From positions 682,001 through 746,000 of the forward strand of contig CM049991.1 of assembly GCA_016630955.3 (NCBI GenBank): a stretch of DNA of 64,000 nucleotides. The letters run 5' to 3'. The DNA is from Didymella arachidicola. Taxonomy: Eukaryota > Ascomycota > Dothideomycetes > Pleosporales > Didymellaceae. Under the pieces are notes generated by a model. That model was given only the letters and a program-made list of their open reading frames with translations, had not been told where the DNA came from and did no database searches. Positions within the stretch are counted from its first letter, which is position 1. Each line of letters begins with the position of its first letter. This document shows, piece after piece, positions 11,165-22,325 of the stretch. A program made the position numbers and the translations under genes.

Positions 11165-11893
11165 TCACCACGGAATCGTCACCCCGAACCGATCAAGCAG
11201 ACGTCCGCTATCATTTCTTTTGAATCCTTCGATGACCTTTAAACAATCCTTGAGACTCTCTTCAGGACTGATAGCTCCATCCTCCTTCCAATCCACAAGC
11301 TTCGTCTCTACCCTTCCAGGATGCAGCAACAGAAAAGCAACCTCTGGTACATCAAGTGAGAAGCTCTTCACCACTGCGTTCAGCGCCGCCTTGCTCGCTC
11401 GATATGCATACCCACCACCTGCAACATTTGCTTGCACGCTTCCCATTCGGGAACTCATGATCACTACCTTTGCATCTGTAGCGAGTTTTAGGTGAGGCAA
11501 AAAACACGTAATTAGGTTGAACGTGCCCCATGTGTTCACCTCAAAAGTTCTCACCATCGTAAGGCGGTCCATAACCTCCAGCGTCTCGGCAGCCGCGACA
11601 TCGCCCCTCTGGTTCTTAACGACAGACGAAACCAATCCCCTAATTCCGGCGCAGTGGATCAGAAGGTCGATAGGTGTAGATGCGTAATGAGCCGCGATAG
11701 ATTTGAGATCTCTGTCTGCAGTAGATGTGACATCGACTACATGGACTTCGAGATTTCCCCAAGGGACGTCCTGAGGCAGAGGGACGGCGTCTAAGGCGAT
11801 GATCTTTGGGGGTGGGGTTTGGGACGCATAGTGGCGGAGGAAGGCGAGACCGAGGCCGGATGATGCGCCTGTTATGAGGACTGATTGAGGCAT
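11165..11893 (-). CDS. short-chain dehydrogenase/reductase
   Basis: Classical SDR, 242 aa, single exon. The cofactor loop TGASSGLG is at residues 8-15, followed by a D-x-T segment (VVDVTST) that is typical of the adenine pocket. NTWGTFNL stands for the NNAG-like central region, then comes a catalytic Ser in MSSRMGS and the YRASK catalytic Tyr/Lys pair. The C-terminus HPGRVETKLVDW is typical of C-factor-like or sniffer-like fungal SDRs. The substrate cannot be read from sequence. It diverges from the flavin-reductase-like gene with 414 bp between starts, so joint regulation is possible but unproven. Confidence 0.9.
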   Translation of the reverse strand: MPQSVLITGASSGLGLAFLRHYASQTPPPKIIALDAVPLPQDVPWGNLEVHVVDVTSTADRDLKSIAAHYASTPIDLLIHCAGIRGLVSSVVKNQRGDVAAAETLEVMDRLTMVRTFEVNTWGTFNLITCFLPHLKLATDAKVVIMSSRMGSVQANVAGGGYAYRASKAALNAVVKSFSLDVPEVAFLLLHPGRVETKLVDWKEDGAISPEESLKDCLKVIEGFKRNDSGRLLDRFGVTIPW

Positions 11894-12307
11894 GATGGCG
11901 GTTCCGAGGGATACTGGAAGAAAAACCCAAGGATCGACCCGTAGGTGGATGAGGATGTATCGATCAGGTGGGATGGGCTGATGTTGAGTCTGCCAGGTGA
12001 AGTGGAAAATGGGCCAGCCAGGTCCCGTTGGCTGATACTTGCGACACTGGTGTCAAGCTGCTTTCAAAACAGATTGATTTGAGCTCTGTTGTGAATGTTG
12101 TGCATTAGCGTGAACATGGCGTCACATTTTAAGGGTCCCGTCTAGAGTTGCCGAAGCAGTGCTTCCCCGCCATAATTACCAAGCATTGTCCTCTGGAGCA
12201 GACAACCGCGGTGTTAAGCATGTAAACACCCCAAGGTTCGTTTGTTCCAGGCCTCACTAATCGTGCAGACTTATATGCTACTGAACTGAGAGAAGTACTC
12301 GACGAAG
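11894..12307. promoter_or_regulatory. divergent promoter, SDR / flavin reductase
   Basis: 414 bp between two head-to-head start codons, containing no supported coding frame. No specific regulatory motif is called. Confidence 0.4.
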
Positions 12308-13207
12308 ATGTTTTACGAACCAGGGTCTGATCATGGTCTGCCCCATGACCCGTTCAAGGCAAGCAGACTTCAAACTCGATCACCACCAGACTTCTGGCTG
12401 TATTGAGCAACCTTTGCCTACAGTGTTGACTTGAAAAGGCTTGTGTAGTCCCTCGTCCGATCGGCTGGATCTCAACTCTCTCTCCGACCGGCCAAGCCAA
12501 CCTGGCTCCATACTCACAATTCAACAATCTCACTTTTGACCCGCCTTATGTCATGTTCAGTGCCAATCAGAGAGCCACGGCTCAGCAGAAAGACACAGCC
12601 AAGAACGCCGAAGCCACAGGGAAGTTCTGCTGGAATCTGGCTACTTACGATCTGCGAGAGGCCGTCAACATCACGGCCGAACCAACACCGTATGGTGTTG
12701 ATGAGTTTGAGAAAGCCGCACTAGCCAAGGTGGACAGTTTGCTGAATGAAGTCGACGTCAAAGGCGAGAAGAGGAAGATACCGATGGTGAGAGATAGTCC
12801 TGTCAGATTTGAGTGTGAGTACTATACGACGCTGCGGCTGCCCGGTGCACCGCCCGTAGGGTCTGTGGATGTTGTGATTGGCAAGGTCATAGGGATCCAC
12901 ATTGATGAGAGGGTGTTGACAGATGGGAAGATCGACATTAAAAAGACAGGTGAGCTGCAGGTCGTCGGGATTGGCGCGCATGATGTTAACGCTGGAAGTA
13001 CCCATTGCACGTTGCGGTTATTATGAGTATGCCGTTATTAGAGATGTTTTCGAGATGAAGGTCCCAGGGTTGTCGGAGGACGTCATGGCGGGGCTGGAAG
13101 GCAACAGCAAGAAGATTCGTGGGGTGACAGCAGAGAGAGAGAACGACAGAGATATGAGAGGCAAGGATGCTGAGATTGGAAAGGAGGACGGAGAGGGCTC
13201 GAAATGA
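12308..13207 (+). CDS. flavin reductase-like, FMN-binding split-barrel protein
   Basis: Predicted 256-aa FMN-binding split-barrel protein (flavoredoxin/flavin reductase-like group). The diagnostic VVPRPIGWISTLS lies near residue 20, followed by NLAPYSQFNNLTFDPPYVMFS. The core continues to FECEYYTTLRLPG and VVIGKVIGIHIDE, then ARCGYYEYAVI and a Lys/Glu-rich tail. Exons: 12308-12358, 12439-12949, 12999-13207. The first intron begins GCAAGC after CAAG and ends GAAAAG, so it is a GC-AG intron. No GT donor in the interval gives the PRPIGW frame. The total length keeps frame. The likely role is NAD(P)H-dependent reduction of free flavin or a related oxidoreduction, with no partner visible except the divergent SDR. 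Confidence 0.85.
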
Positions 13208-13623
13208 AGTCCCGAGGATCAAGTTCAGAGAGGTCTGTCTCGGTCTCTGTAAGAGCCTCATGATCTCAATCAAAGACTTTGGGTAGTACCCCAGAGCTTG
13301 CAGCCATACCTTGCGACCCCTACAGTCATGAAATATGACCATGGCGGAAAGCGATGTTGAAGATGTTAGGCGTTCTGTGAGCAACTCCCGGTTGGAGCGG
13401 CTTTTAGCGCGGTCAGCCTGACCGACATCATCGCTCCCGCTCATTGGCACTTCACGACACTGCCACAATCATGAATCTTGGTGTAACCTGTCTGCAAATC
13501 TCTACGTCGGAACAGAGATGCTTCTTCCACGATCGCGACAACGTTGGATGACTGGCCAGATTCGATATCACTCATGAGTGCGCCTTTCGCCTCGTCTCCG
13601 TTCTAAACCATCAACCCACGAAC

Positions 13624-16174
13624 ATGGACGATCTACTTCCATCATATGAAAGCGCCGTTCATCAAGATCCATGGGCACTGATAGCCCCATACCTATCATC
13701 AGACGCCATTTGCGCTGCCGCCCTTGTGTGCAAGAAATGGCATGAGATCTTCACACCGCACCTGTGGGGAAGTCCCGCATCACATTTTGGTGTGGAGAAC
13801 GACACGGTCTACGGTAAGCTGCTACGCATTTGAGCGATCGCGTAATTGCTGAATCTTGGTAGTTGCTTTGACGCGCTTCAAACGCACCTTGCCATACGCA
13901 AGATCCTCCGTGCGTGGCTTGACCCACACTCTTCAGTTCCCACCAGCCCATGCCGAAATCTACGGAGGCCCACACTCTGAGTGGCTACGAGACTGCCTCG
14001 AACGTCTTCCTAACTTGCAGTGTCTTATGGTCAACGGGCTGCCCTTCTTCGACCACGCAGCGCTCCTGACATTACGGCATGCTAGCCCTTGGTGGAATGC
14101 TCACCGCCATAGCGCTTTTCCAGTGTTTGGTCTACGCCTGCTCGATGCGTCAGGATGTACAAACGCTACCTCTACGGGACTTGCAGAAGCTCTGCCCCAC
14201 TTCCCGGGCCTCATCTCCCTCGACTTGTCAAGAACGCCAGGCGCTCGATCTGAGGTAGTTCTCAGTAAGCTGCAGTATCTTCGCAGTCTGCGAGTTCTCA
14301 ACTTGGAAGGCTTGGGATTGAAGGATGTCGATTTCCATGTGGTTGCGACCTCCATAGGGACACACGTTAGGAGCCTGAACGTGAGCGGAAATCATCTGAC
14401 GGATGCGAGCGCAAGACTGTTACTTGAGCACTGTCTCAAGGACGTTCCTATTCTCGCGCACGTCACACGGACCCCATTGCCTCCCGTGGAGCATGGTAGG
14501 CTAAGCGGTGACCCTGATGAATACGAGTCAGAAGATCTGGTCGGTCATCTTCGCCAAAGATTGACTAAAGGGTTCGCTGGTGAATTGGCCATCGAAGAAA
14601 GTAGGCATGTTGGAATCACACACTTGTATCTTTCAAGGAACTCGGTAACTGTGGAAGGGATATCTGGGCTCCTGCGGTCTAAACGCCTCCGTGTCCTTGA
14701 CGTGGGAGTATTGCCCGCAGTTCTGACAAGCTCAGTACAGCGTACTTGGGACAACGAGGACGGCGAAGACAGTATGAAACTACCAGGTGTCGCGAAGATG
14801 ACTCCCGTTCTATCCGAATTTGCAGCTGCGAAACTGAAATACCTGAGAGTGAACTACGAGATCGTAACCGAGGATGCACCTACAGAAGCCTTGCCCTCAC
14901 CACGTGCAGAGTTGGACGGAAGCCTGGGTAGATACACACCGTCAGATGCGCACGAGCTCGAAGCACCGCAGCATCAACCTTCGATAGAACTCGAGATTTT
15001 TGAGCAAAGTGCACCGATGCCTGAGCTCGACTCAACAGAAAACGCTGTCTCTGAGCTTCCTGGGAGTCTACCATTCCCTGTGGAGTTACCTGGGTCTTTC
15101 CCCACTGAACTGCCTCTGGCCAACCGACAAGTGAGAAGTTTCACACGTACACCTTCAATCAAAGTAACCTCGGAGCCTCAGGAGGTCAAACGAGGTGCTG
15201 CTTATGCGCCAGAGCCTGTTTTCGTGAATTCCCCTTTGTCACCTATCAGTCCGCTCTTGCCAGGCAATGAAAATTCAAGACCGTTATCGACGCGACACTC
15301 GACGCCGGACCACATCTCGGCACTTTCACCGATACTAGCAAGCTCACGTAACTCGATCTCGAGCGAAACCACCACGAGGTCACGACATAGCTCTATCCAT
15401 TTCGTAGAGGATCGCCAAGCGAGGCTCGAGCTTCGACAGTCGCAAGAGAACCGGCTGCATCCAGGCCAGCTCCCGAAGGTCCACACCCTCGTTTTGACCG
15501 ACATCCCCACATCAACCAACGATCCCGACCTTGTACATCGACTTATACAATACATCAAAGATGCTGCTGAAGAGGCGTGGATTGCTAAACAGCGTGCGCA
15601 GCATACGTACATGCTGCCTCCGGGACGAAGTCGCAACGTTGCAGAACGAGAGTATGCCCGCGGACTCTTCGCGCTGCAGCGCATCGTATTTGAGATGGCT
15701 CCACCTCAGGTACATCACAAAAAGATCTCCACAAGCTGGAGAGCTTATCCCACAAAATCGTCCACCGAAGATGCTGATTCGGAGGCTTTCTGGGAAGCAG
15801 CGACACACGACTTTTCCTTCTTCGACGACAACGACGAAGAGTGTGGCGTTCCTACCAGAGAACCTGGTCGTGGACTGCCTTTGGAAGCCATGGGAGGTCT
15901 CGAATTGGCAGTGCAACGCCCTGCCCCGCCTCCTCAACCGAGAAAGGTCGAACCTGCACTGCAGCCACACCTCGATGTCGTGGCAGAAATTGGCAAATTT
16001 CGGAGAGGAAGAAAGGTTGCGTATAACAATTTGTTGGCTATGGGTATGGCTGATCCAGAAGTCGAGGGTTATTGGCCTGGCGATATAACGGTTGTCAGAA
16101 AACCTGCCGATGAAGATGGTGGAGAGCTAGACTGCTATGGTAATAGGTACCAGGGTTGGGGACTGTACCGGTGA
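13624..16174 (+). CDS. F-box and leucine-rich-repeat protein
   Basis: Likely substrate receptor of an SCF ubiquitin ligase, 833 aa. The F-box-like start (WALIAPYLSSDAICAAALVCKKWHEIFTPHLWG) occupies about residues 17-50. Leucine-rich repeats follow in roughly 100-290 (PGLISLDLSRTPG, SLRVLNLEGLGL, RSLNVSGNHLTDAS, HLYLSRNSVTVEGI, LRVLDVG). Residues 330-530 are long, disordered, and rich in Ser, Pro and Glu. The rest is a conserved-looking C-terminal part (KVHTLVLTDIPTSTNDPDLV; ending ELDCYGNRYQGWGLYR). Exons: 13624-13813 and 13863-16174. The target is unknown and I assign no symbol. Confidence 0.87.
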
Positions 16175-16554
16175 GTGATACCAAGTACGATTATGAACAG
16201 TGTGCTTTGAGTAGAAATTGAAAAGAGATAAAGTCGCACGCCATGATTCAGCCTTGTGCCCTTTTGTGCCTGCCGTCAGCTTTCCTGCACTTATGCCCAA
16301 TCAGCGCGCTGAGCAGTTCACAGCCCCACATGTACAACACCATGTCTAGAATGCCTCGAAGTAAGGGTTGTAAATGGAGACTTTACTCTACATCGTAACC
16401 GCTCGTGCACGTGGGCCTCATATGTCGAGTGCATCATCAGGCAAGCCAGCTCGTATAGCCAGCTCGACGCTTTATTCCCTGCGTACTGAGACTCAGATTA
16501 TACGCCTTTTGATTCAAGTCCCTTTTCGATGTTTCACTTGTGGTTATTACACAA
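16175..16554. other. intergenic, nothing recognised
   Basis: 380 bp after the F-box gene, before the decayed ligase locus. No supported features. Confidence 0.4.
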
Positions 16555-17842
16555 ATGGATTCACTTGTTCCGGCTAGTACTACTTGTAAGGTCGTGATCG
16601 CGTTGGGCAGACCGCATCAGCCTGGCGCAATGGGGCGATCATCCAGCCGATATGTAACGCCATCAAGTGTGAGCTTCGCCAGATCCGTCCGCACCATACA
16701 TAGCGAGCACTCGACACTGTACGTACACTCACATGATGAAACCGCAAGTGAGCTTGAAGTGCCTACCCAGCGACTGCGGACCAATTCGCATCGAGCGGAG
16801 GTCCAGAGCAACAACGACACTCCAAGGCATCGAAGATCTCGGACTAAAGACGCTGCTGCAGCGAGTAGCAGAACAGGACATCGCGCCGCGCAGACTTTCA
16901 GAACATTGTCGCGTCAAGATCATACCAAATCACACCGGACAGGAAATGCTATCACGAAGGAGCTCGGTCTGCTGAACGCTACAACAAATATATACCTAGG
17001 TCCGCCACCTCAGAATCTAGGCCTGAGTATTTGCCTGCAATATGTCGCCGTCGCGGATTACGTCCTATGAAAGAGTGTGTAGTCTGTACGGACAGTTGCT
17101 CGCTTTCACCCTTTCCATCCGAACCGCCAACAGCACGTTGCGCCCATAGTGCCGATATATGCAGCAGGTGCCTTCGGACATGGATCAGCATGTCTTTCTC
17201 GACCAAGACTCGGGACGGATCTACTGTCCAACGTGCGCTGAGCGTCTGACCGTTGAGGACGTTCGAGATTTTGCACCATCAAAGAGATGGCGCCAGTACA
17301 AGTGATTTCACACCAAAGCTGAATTCGAAGCGTTACCGGACTGGCACCGGTGCATTTCGGAAGGCTGCAAACCAGGTCAGCAGATCGCTCCGCGTACGAA
17401 TAGGTTCCATTGTGTGCGTTGCAAGCAGGTCCATTGTATCAAGCATAATGTGCCGTGGCACAAGGGGGAAAGTTGCAGGCAGTACAAATAGAGATCTGAT
17501 CCATCCAAGGCTTCGAGAATTGATGAGAGCTGACAATGGACAGGACACGGAAGAAATTCCACAGACAAGAGGAGAAAGCGAGTGAGAAGTACATCGAGGA
17601 GAAAGCCAAGCGTTGCCCGGGCTGTAAACACCCCGCTGAGAAAATCAGGGGCTGCGACCATATGACATGTGAGTTCTGAGTCCAATCGCAACGGCAATCC
17701 GCTGATGGCAAGATTTGTAGGCATGGAGTGCAGGCACGAGTTCTGTTGGGAGTGTCTTGCAGGCTACAAGGTGCCCGGCAGGGTCTGCTCGGTCAGTCTT
17801 CGTCCTGAATGCTCTCACTGGTGCGGTCCGCGTGTCAGATAG
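16555..17842 (+). pseudogene. broken RING-between-RING (RBR) ubiquitin ligase
   Basis: All blocks of a fungal RBR ligase remain in order: a polar N-terminus, a linker ending YLPAICRRRG, RING1 (MKECVVCTDSC..CAHSADICSRCLRTWI, CPTCAERL), IBR (CISEGCKPGQ..FHCVRCKQVHC, WHKGESC) and RING2 (KRCPGCKHPAEKIRGCDHMTC, ECRHEFCWECLAGYK). The frame is nevertheless interrupted. RING1 changes frame near 17184 (one base missing), an in-frame TGA stands at 17303-17305 between RING1 and IBR, and the N-terminal part shifts frame near 16866. No intron of workable size explains these breaks. Two ordinary introns still fit further on (17482-17543 and 17669-17720), so decay looks recent. Start and end positions are approximate. 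No normal full-length product can be made unless the assembly is wrong at several sites. Confidence 0.75.
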
Positions 17843-18400
17843 GCGTGGGAGGATGTTATGCAAGATCAGTGGCTGGATTTCCCTGTTGAAGTATGAGTGT
17901 AAGATTGATGGTTGAGAACGCCGGAGGGCGCGTCTATAGAGGTAAACAAGCTAGCCTAATCGGGTAACGGGTATCAGCGGAAACCTCCTTCCAACATTCC
18001 CAGCCGCATGTGGTGGTTGACCATGCGCTGCAGAGGCAGCCATCAACATCTCACAAGTACATGCAAAGCAACAAGCTGACTCTAACGGAGATCAGGTCTT
18101 ACTAAAAGTTTTGAATAAGAGCTAGGCTGAACTGCGCGTGGCATGAGGTAGTGGGACATTCTGACCGCACGCCGAACATGTGACCCGGACTCCAAGACAA
18201 CGTGCGCATGACGCGCTCGACGGACACAACGTGTGATAGGGGACTCAGCCACGAGCTCGTCACTTGCTGTTATGGGTGTGATTATGATGGAGTATGGGTA
18301 CCTGGGTGCAAAGGCGACGACCTTCACTTTCCGTTCCACCCTGTGGGACGCTATTTTTTCCTTTGCAGTGCCTGTACATGTTATTGATCTCAAGTTGACC
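17843..18400. other. intergenic, nothing recognised
   Basis: About 560 bp between the broken ligase and the next gene. Short frames only. It presumably contains the promoter of the 18401 gene. Confidence 0.4.
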
Positions 18401-19580
18401 ATGAAATCAGACGCAAACGCGACGGTCGAGCCAGTAAGATAGATGCCAACGATAACAATACTAGACTGACTTGGGCAAGGATGTGCTCAAAGAATTCGTT
18501 TTCGTATCGTCACTTGTTGGTGTTCTGACAGATGTATTTGGGTCGGCGAAGGACCTATACCATCGACTAAAGAAGCAGTCGTCTAGTGACGACAATGAAG
18601 AAAAAGCCGAGAAAGATAATCGTCAAGATTTGCACTCAAACATCATCGAATCAATCGGACGCCATGTGCGCTGGAGCCTCGACCAAAGATCCAGACACTA
18701 CAGCGACAGAGAAGACGAACTCGTATGCAATGCATCGGCAGAAGTCCAAGCAATATACGACCGCGCATACCGCAGACTCGAGGAGCCCTACGCGCGCGGC
18801 GATGATATTGCGAGGATCCATCTGCAAACCCAGATCATCACGTTGCAACAAGTCCTCATCAACATACACCAAGACTTCGGCCTTAGCAACTACTTGACCA
18901 TCACCTCCTCGCACTCACAGCTTGTACATTTGGTGCAGACCATCCGCACGACGCGCGCAGCAGCCATCCAAGCACTCGAGCTCCTCTACCAGCGTCTGCT
19001 CGCAGATCCTCCGACCAAGAAGCCAGAACCGCGCCCATCGATGCCAGGGGGCTTTCCAACACCTCATAAGAAACCATCTCGAAGTCGCAGCAGCAGCTCA
19101 AGCTCTTCGGACGCAACCACCCCAGCACCGCTCAAGCCGACACCCAAACCAGCGCCCAAGCCAGTGCCCACGCCAGTGCCTCACCCACCACCTAGCTCAA
19201 ACCCCAATCTAGCGAAGCTGTTCTGCCGCTACGCACTCGATCTCCAGCAAAATCCTCACCTCCCGCTCTCATCCGCCTTCGACACCAACGGCAGTCGTCG
19301 TTGCCCTCGCTGTCGCACTTTCATCCCCGTGCGGCCGAACAAAGCGTGGGAGGTTGTTATGATCAGCCGCGACCGATACCCCCAGCGGGTGAAGTTCCTC
19401 GTCAGAAACGAGTTCGTAGTGAAGTGCCATCGTGTCGGCGGTGGTTTCGCGTGTGCGCTGTGTGCGAGGTGGGGAGATGCGGATACCATTTGTCGTGATA
19501 CAGGGGACTTGATGGAGCATTTGTGGAGGGAGCACAAAATCGCGGATTTGGAGAGGGATGAGGATATTGTTGGTGGATGA
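18401..19580 (+). CDS. uncharacterised fungal protein with helical N-terminus and Cys-rich C-terminal domain
   Basis: Not recognised. The predicted protein is 377 aa from exons 18401-18433 and 18480-19580. The long frame otherwise starts with TTG at 18471. The 33-nt first exon plus a 46-nt intron (GTAAGA donor, CTGAC branch) supplies an ATG in frame. Residues 15-190 are predicted helical (VSSLVGVLTDVFGSAKDLYHRLKK, then long amphipathic stretches), as in N-terminal regulatory regions of some fungal proteins. Residues 190-245 hold a Ser run and a KPTPKPAPKPVPTP hinge. The C-terminal domain has a CPRCRTFIP pair, FACALC and a DTICRDTGDLMEHLWREH segment, which together resemble a zinc-binding fold ending in a C2H2-like half. 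There is no signal peptide. Whether it binds nucleic acid is speculation. Confidence 0.7.
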
Positions 19581-20777
19581 TTGATCTGTGGCACTTGGTT
19601 TTTGGGCTTTGGCGTTTGGAGGCGTTGCGTGATACCCAGACTGCAGTTTCTGACCTTGACGGCTTAAACTGCAGCTTAATAATGATAGCAGGCGATTGTA
19701 GATATCCGAATCTTTGAGTATACGCTGTGTCTGGATTCAATAGCTAAGGGTGGATGGAGTGTGAATGAACCCTTGTACCGCTTAGCGGAGAGCTGTCTTC
19801 ACTGCGTACTACCATGCCAACACCGCGCCTAAATCACACCCTCCGGCCATCCAAGCAAAAAGAAAAACACCGACCTACAGCCAAAGGGAATTGGGAATAA
19901 TCAGCAAAAAGAACAGCGCGCCTAAGAGAGCGGGCCTTCTATTCTAAACGCGCTGCTGAAAACCTTATTCCAGCAGATGCTTTAGTTTTATCACGATCTC
20001 TAGGACAATCGAACCAGCGGCTATCGAGCCTGCAGACAATCCTAACCACTCAGTCGTGAATCGAAAAACAGGCCCGACCAACAGAGTGGTTCGGAGACCG
20101 CCATGCCAACATTTCAGATGACACGGTTTTGATGGAGGGAAGAGCGAGGTAATTGTTTATATAGACGATGAGGAGGTGTTTTGGGAGTAAAGAGTTCTGA
20201 GAGTGTGGGCGGAGGCACGGCTGGGTGGTGTTGTGGGCGAGGGGACTTGCTTTCACTTTGAAACTGGTGTGCGTGGCACTGGGCTGAGGGTGAGCCAGCG
20301 AGGGCAGGATGTCGACATGTTCTTGGTACTCGCGAGTGTTAAAGACGGACTCGTCTTGATCAAGCCAAATGAGGAGACCTATCTGTGAATGTCCCTAGTA
20401 AGTGCGTTGATGTGGCAGACAATTGACCATTTCGCCCTCGGAGCTAAGAAGTGATTTGTGTTAGGACGGACATGCCTGCAGAAGGGCTCCCAGTGTACGC
20501 GCCTCACAACGTTAAGCTGGCATTGATAGAAGCGTGAATAAGTGGATGGACGTTACAACTTGAAGAGGTCGAGGTCTGTTCGAATCGTTGGGCTTGCCAG
20601 ATATGGATTTAATTAGATAATTACTGCTCTATGATCGAGGAGCTGGGTATTCGAATTCCTCTTGCAAAACACATAGATCGTGCACCGTCGACCAATTTCT
20701 GGCTTTCGCTGCACTGCTGCAGGTTCTCACGTCGAGGTGGCCAGGGTCGGCAAAAAACCTCCTTCCTTGTCAGAAAG
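19581..20777. other. 1.2-kb intergenic, one unexplained A/T-rich open patch
   Basis: No gene with support. Between about 19900 and 20060 the plus strand carries an open stretch with no ATG (reading RLRERAFYSKRAAENL..) in noticeably A/T-richer sequence. I cannot assign it. It could be a remnant of a mobile element or chance. The frames at 20050-20256 and 20203-20388 look spurious. Confidence 0.35.
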
Positions 20778-21816
20778 TCACGCAGCTCGCCTTGTCCCTT
20801 CTGCTGGTGAGCTCAAGGGTGACTCCAACTCCACCGCACCCGCTCCCCCAGCTGTACTTGGCGCACTCTGCGCGGGCAGCTCAGCAGGCCCAGTCCGCTC
20901 TCCACTTAGCTCATGTGTGACCGGCGCAGCAGGTGCAGGAGTTGTCATCGCCGTCTTGGCCGTGTGTGCATACTTCGTACTCGGTGATGTGTGATTCAGA
21001 TGATATTCGTCTGTAGCAAGCTCAGAAGGCGGAGAATCTGCGTAGCGATTCTTGCGTCTTCGCAGCAGGAAGAAGATGCCTACGCCGATGAGAGCGGTGA
21101 CAGGAATGCCCACCCCCAAACCGGCTCCGAGAGCAGTGGTGTTTGACTTCTTTTCAGGTTCAGCAGCAGGAGCGGCTGCTGATGTCGATGTCGACGAGGC
21201 GCTCGCGGTTGGTGCAGAAGATCCTGCGGTCGCGACCGTTGTGAAAGCGCTGTTGGAGACTGTCGCTGATACTGGCGTGCTGGACGTTGTTGCGATCGAA
21301 GAAGTGGAGGATGTATGTGTCTGCGTGAACGACTCGCCGATGATGGTCACGGTGTACACGTCTGCAGGTGACTGCGCAAATGTGAAGATCTCGAATCCGG
21401 AGTTGGTCTGGCAGTCGCAACCGTCATAGCAGCAGTAAGAGTCTGTACTGGTAGAATTGCAGCTGTAGACCGGTACGCCATTGTTGTCAATGTCTGTCAA
21501 GCGTCAGCGGCGAGCCTCAAGATCAACGACAGTTTGGCTACACACCAAGACAGTGTCGAGGGCAGTTGCCTGATTTCCACTGCTTGTCTGTACATGTTCC
21601 TCGGTGTAGGCGCGCTTTGACAGAGTCGTGTGGGTCAGATACACATAGGCCGTTGGAAAGGCAAGCCTGACCGTCGAAGCAGCACGCTGAGACTAAGGCG
21701 TTTGGATTGCATGCTGTGTCTGAGTCGACTTGGCCACCATTGGGGAAGTAACACTGAGCTGCGACCACGGCCGTGCCACAGACCAAAGCTGTCACAAATT
21801 GGGCAAAGGCGCGCAT
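20778..21816 (-). CDS. secreted Cys-rich single-pass membrane protein
   Basis: Type I membrane protein, 328 aa. A signal peptide (MRAFAQFVTALVCGTAVVAA) is followed by a Cys-rich ectodomain with about ten Cys (QCYFPNGG, ACCFDGQACLSNGLC, RGTCTDKQW..NCPRHC, then CCYDGCDC). Next come a Ser/Thr/Ala-rich stalk, a transmembrane helix (GAGLGVGIPVTALIGVGIFFLL) and a stop-transfer RRRKNR with a disordered cytoplasmic tail. Exons: 21816-21546 and 21493-20778. The open frame begins farther up at 21867 with a non-ATG codon, so I use the ATG at 21816. The layout is like fungal wall or surface sensors, but I know of no assigned function for this Cys pattern. It is divergent from SWC3 with 509 bp between starts. 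Confidence 0.82.
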
Positions 21817-22325
21817 CGTGAAGATGTACTGAAGAAAGGCGGTCACAACAGGCGTGGGGAAAAGCAAGATTCGAGCAGGGTGGTTGACCGACAGTGGAGA
21901 CGCTCTCTTTGGGGGCGAAAATCGCAGCCAGGATCATATTGTGTCAGCCCCGTTTGTTGATAACATTTTCGGGGTGCGGTAATCTCCAGCCGTTGTGGTT
22001 CGCGATCCGTCGTGGTCAGGCCTCCAAGGTCAGCACCATCTACATGCTGCACAAATCGAACTTCATGCGCTAGCTGCTGGTGGCTTATGGACGCGAGCTA
22101 CGAAGGCCCCTTTCACATCTTCGCGACATGGACGAGAAGAGAGCCATGGCATGGTTGGCGTGATGCAGCGTTCGACAAGGATGAAGGAGTAGGTCCGGGT
22201 ATCTCTCCAGGTGGTTGGATGCAGCGAGACTAGCGTGGCGCGTCGTCCCGCCAAAGGCAACCGCGTCATTCACAATTTCTCGATCGAACCATGCTCGAAA
22301 TGAACATCTATCAATAACGACTATC
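21817..22325. promoter_or_regulatory. divergent promoter, membrane protein / SWC3
   Basis: A 509-bp head-to-head interval with no supported coding frame. It contains both 5' leaders. No specific motif is called. Confidence 0.4.

Noticed and set aside
20575..20600. second GTTCGAATC tRNA-like motif
   Set aside because: The T stem is unpaired and no cloverleaf can be formed.
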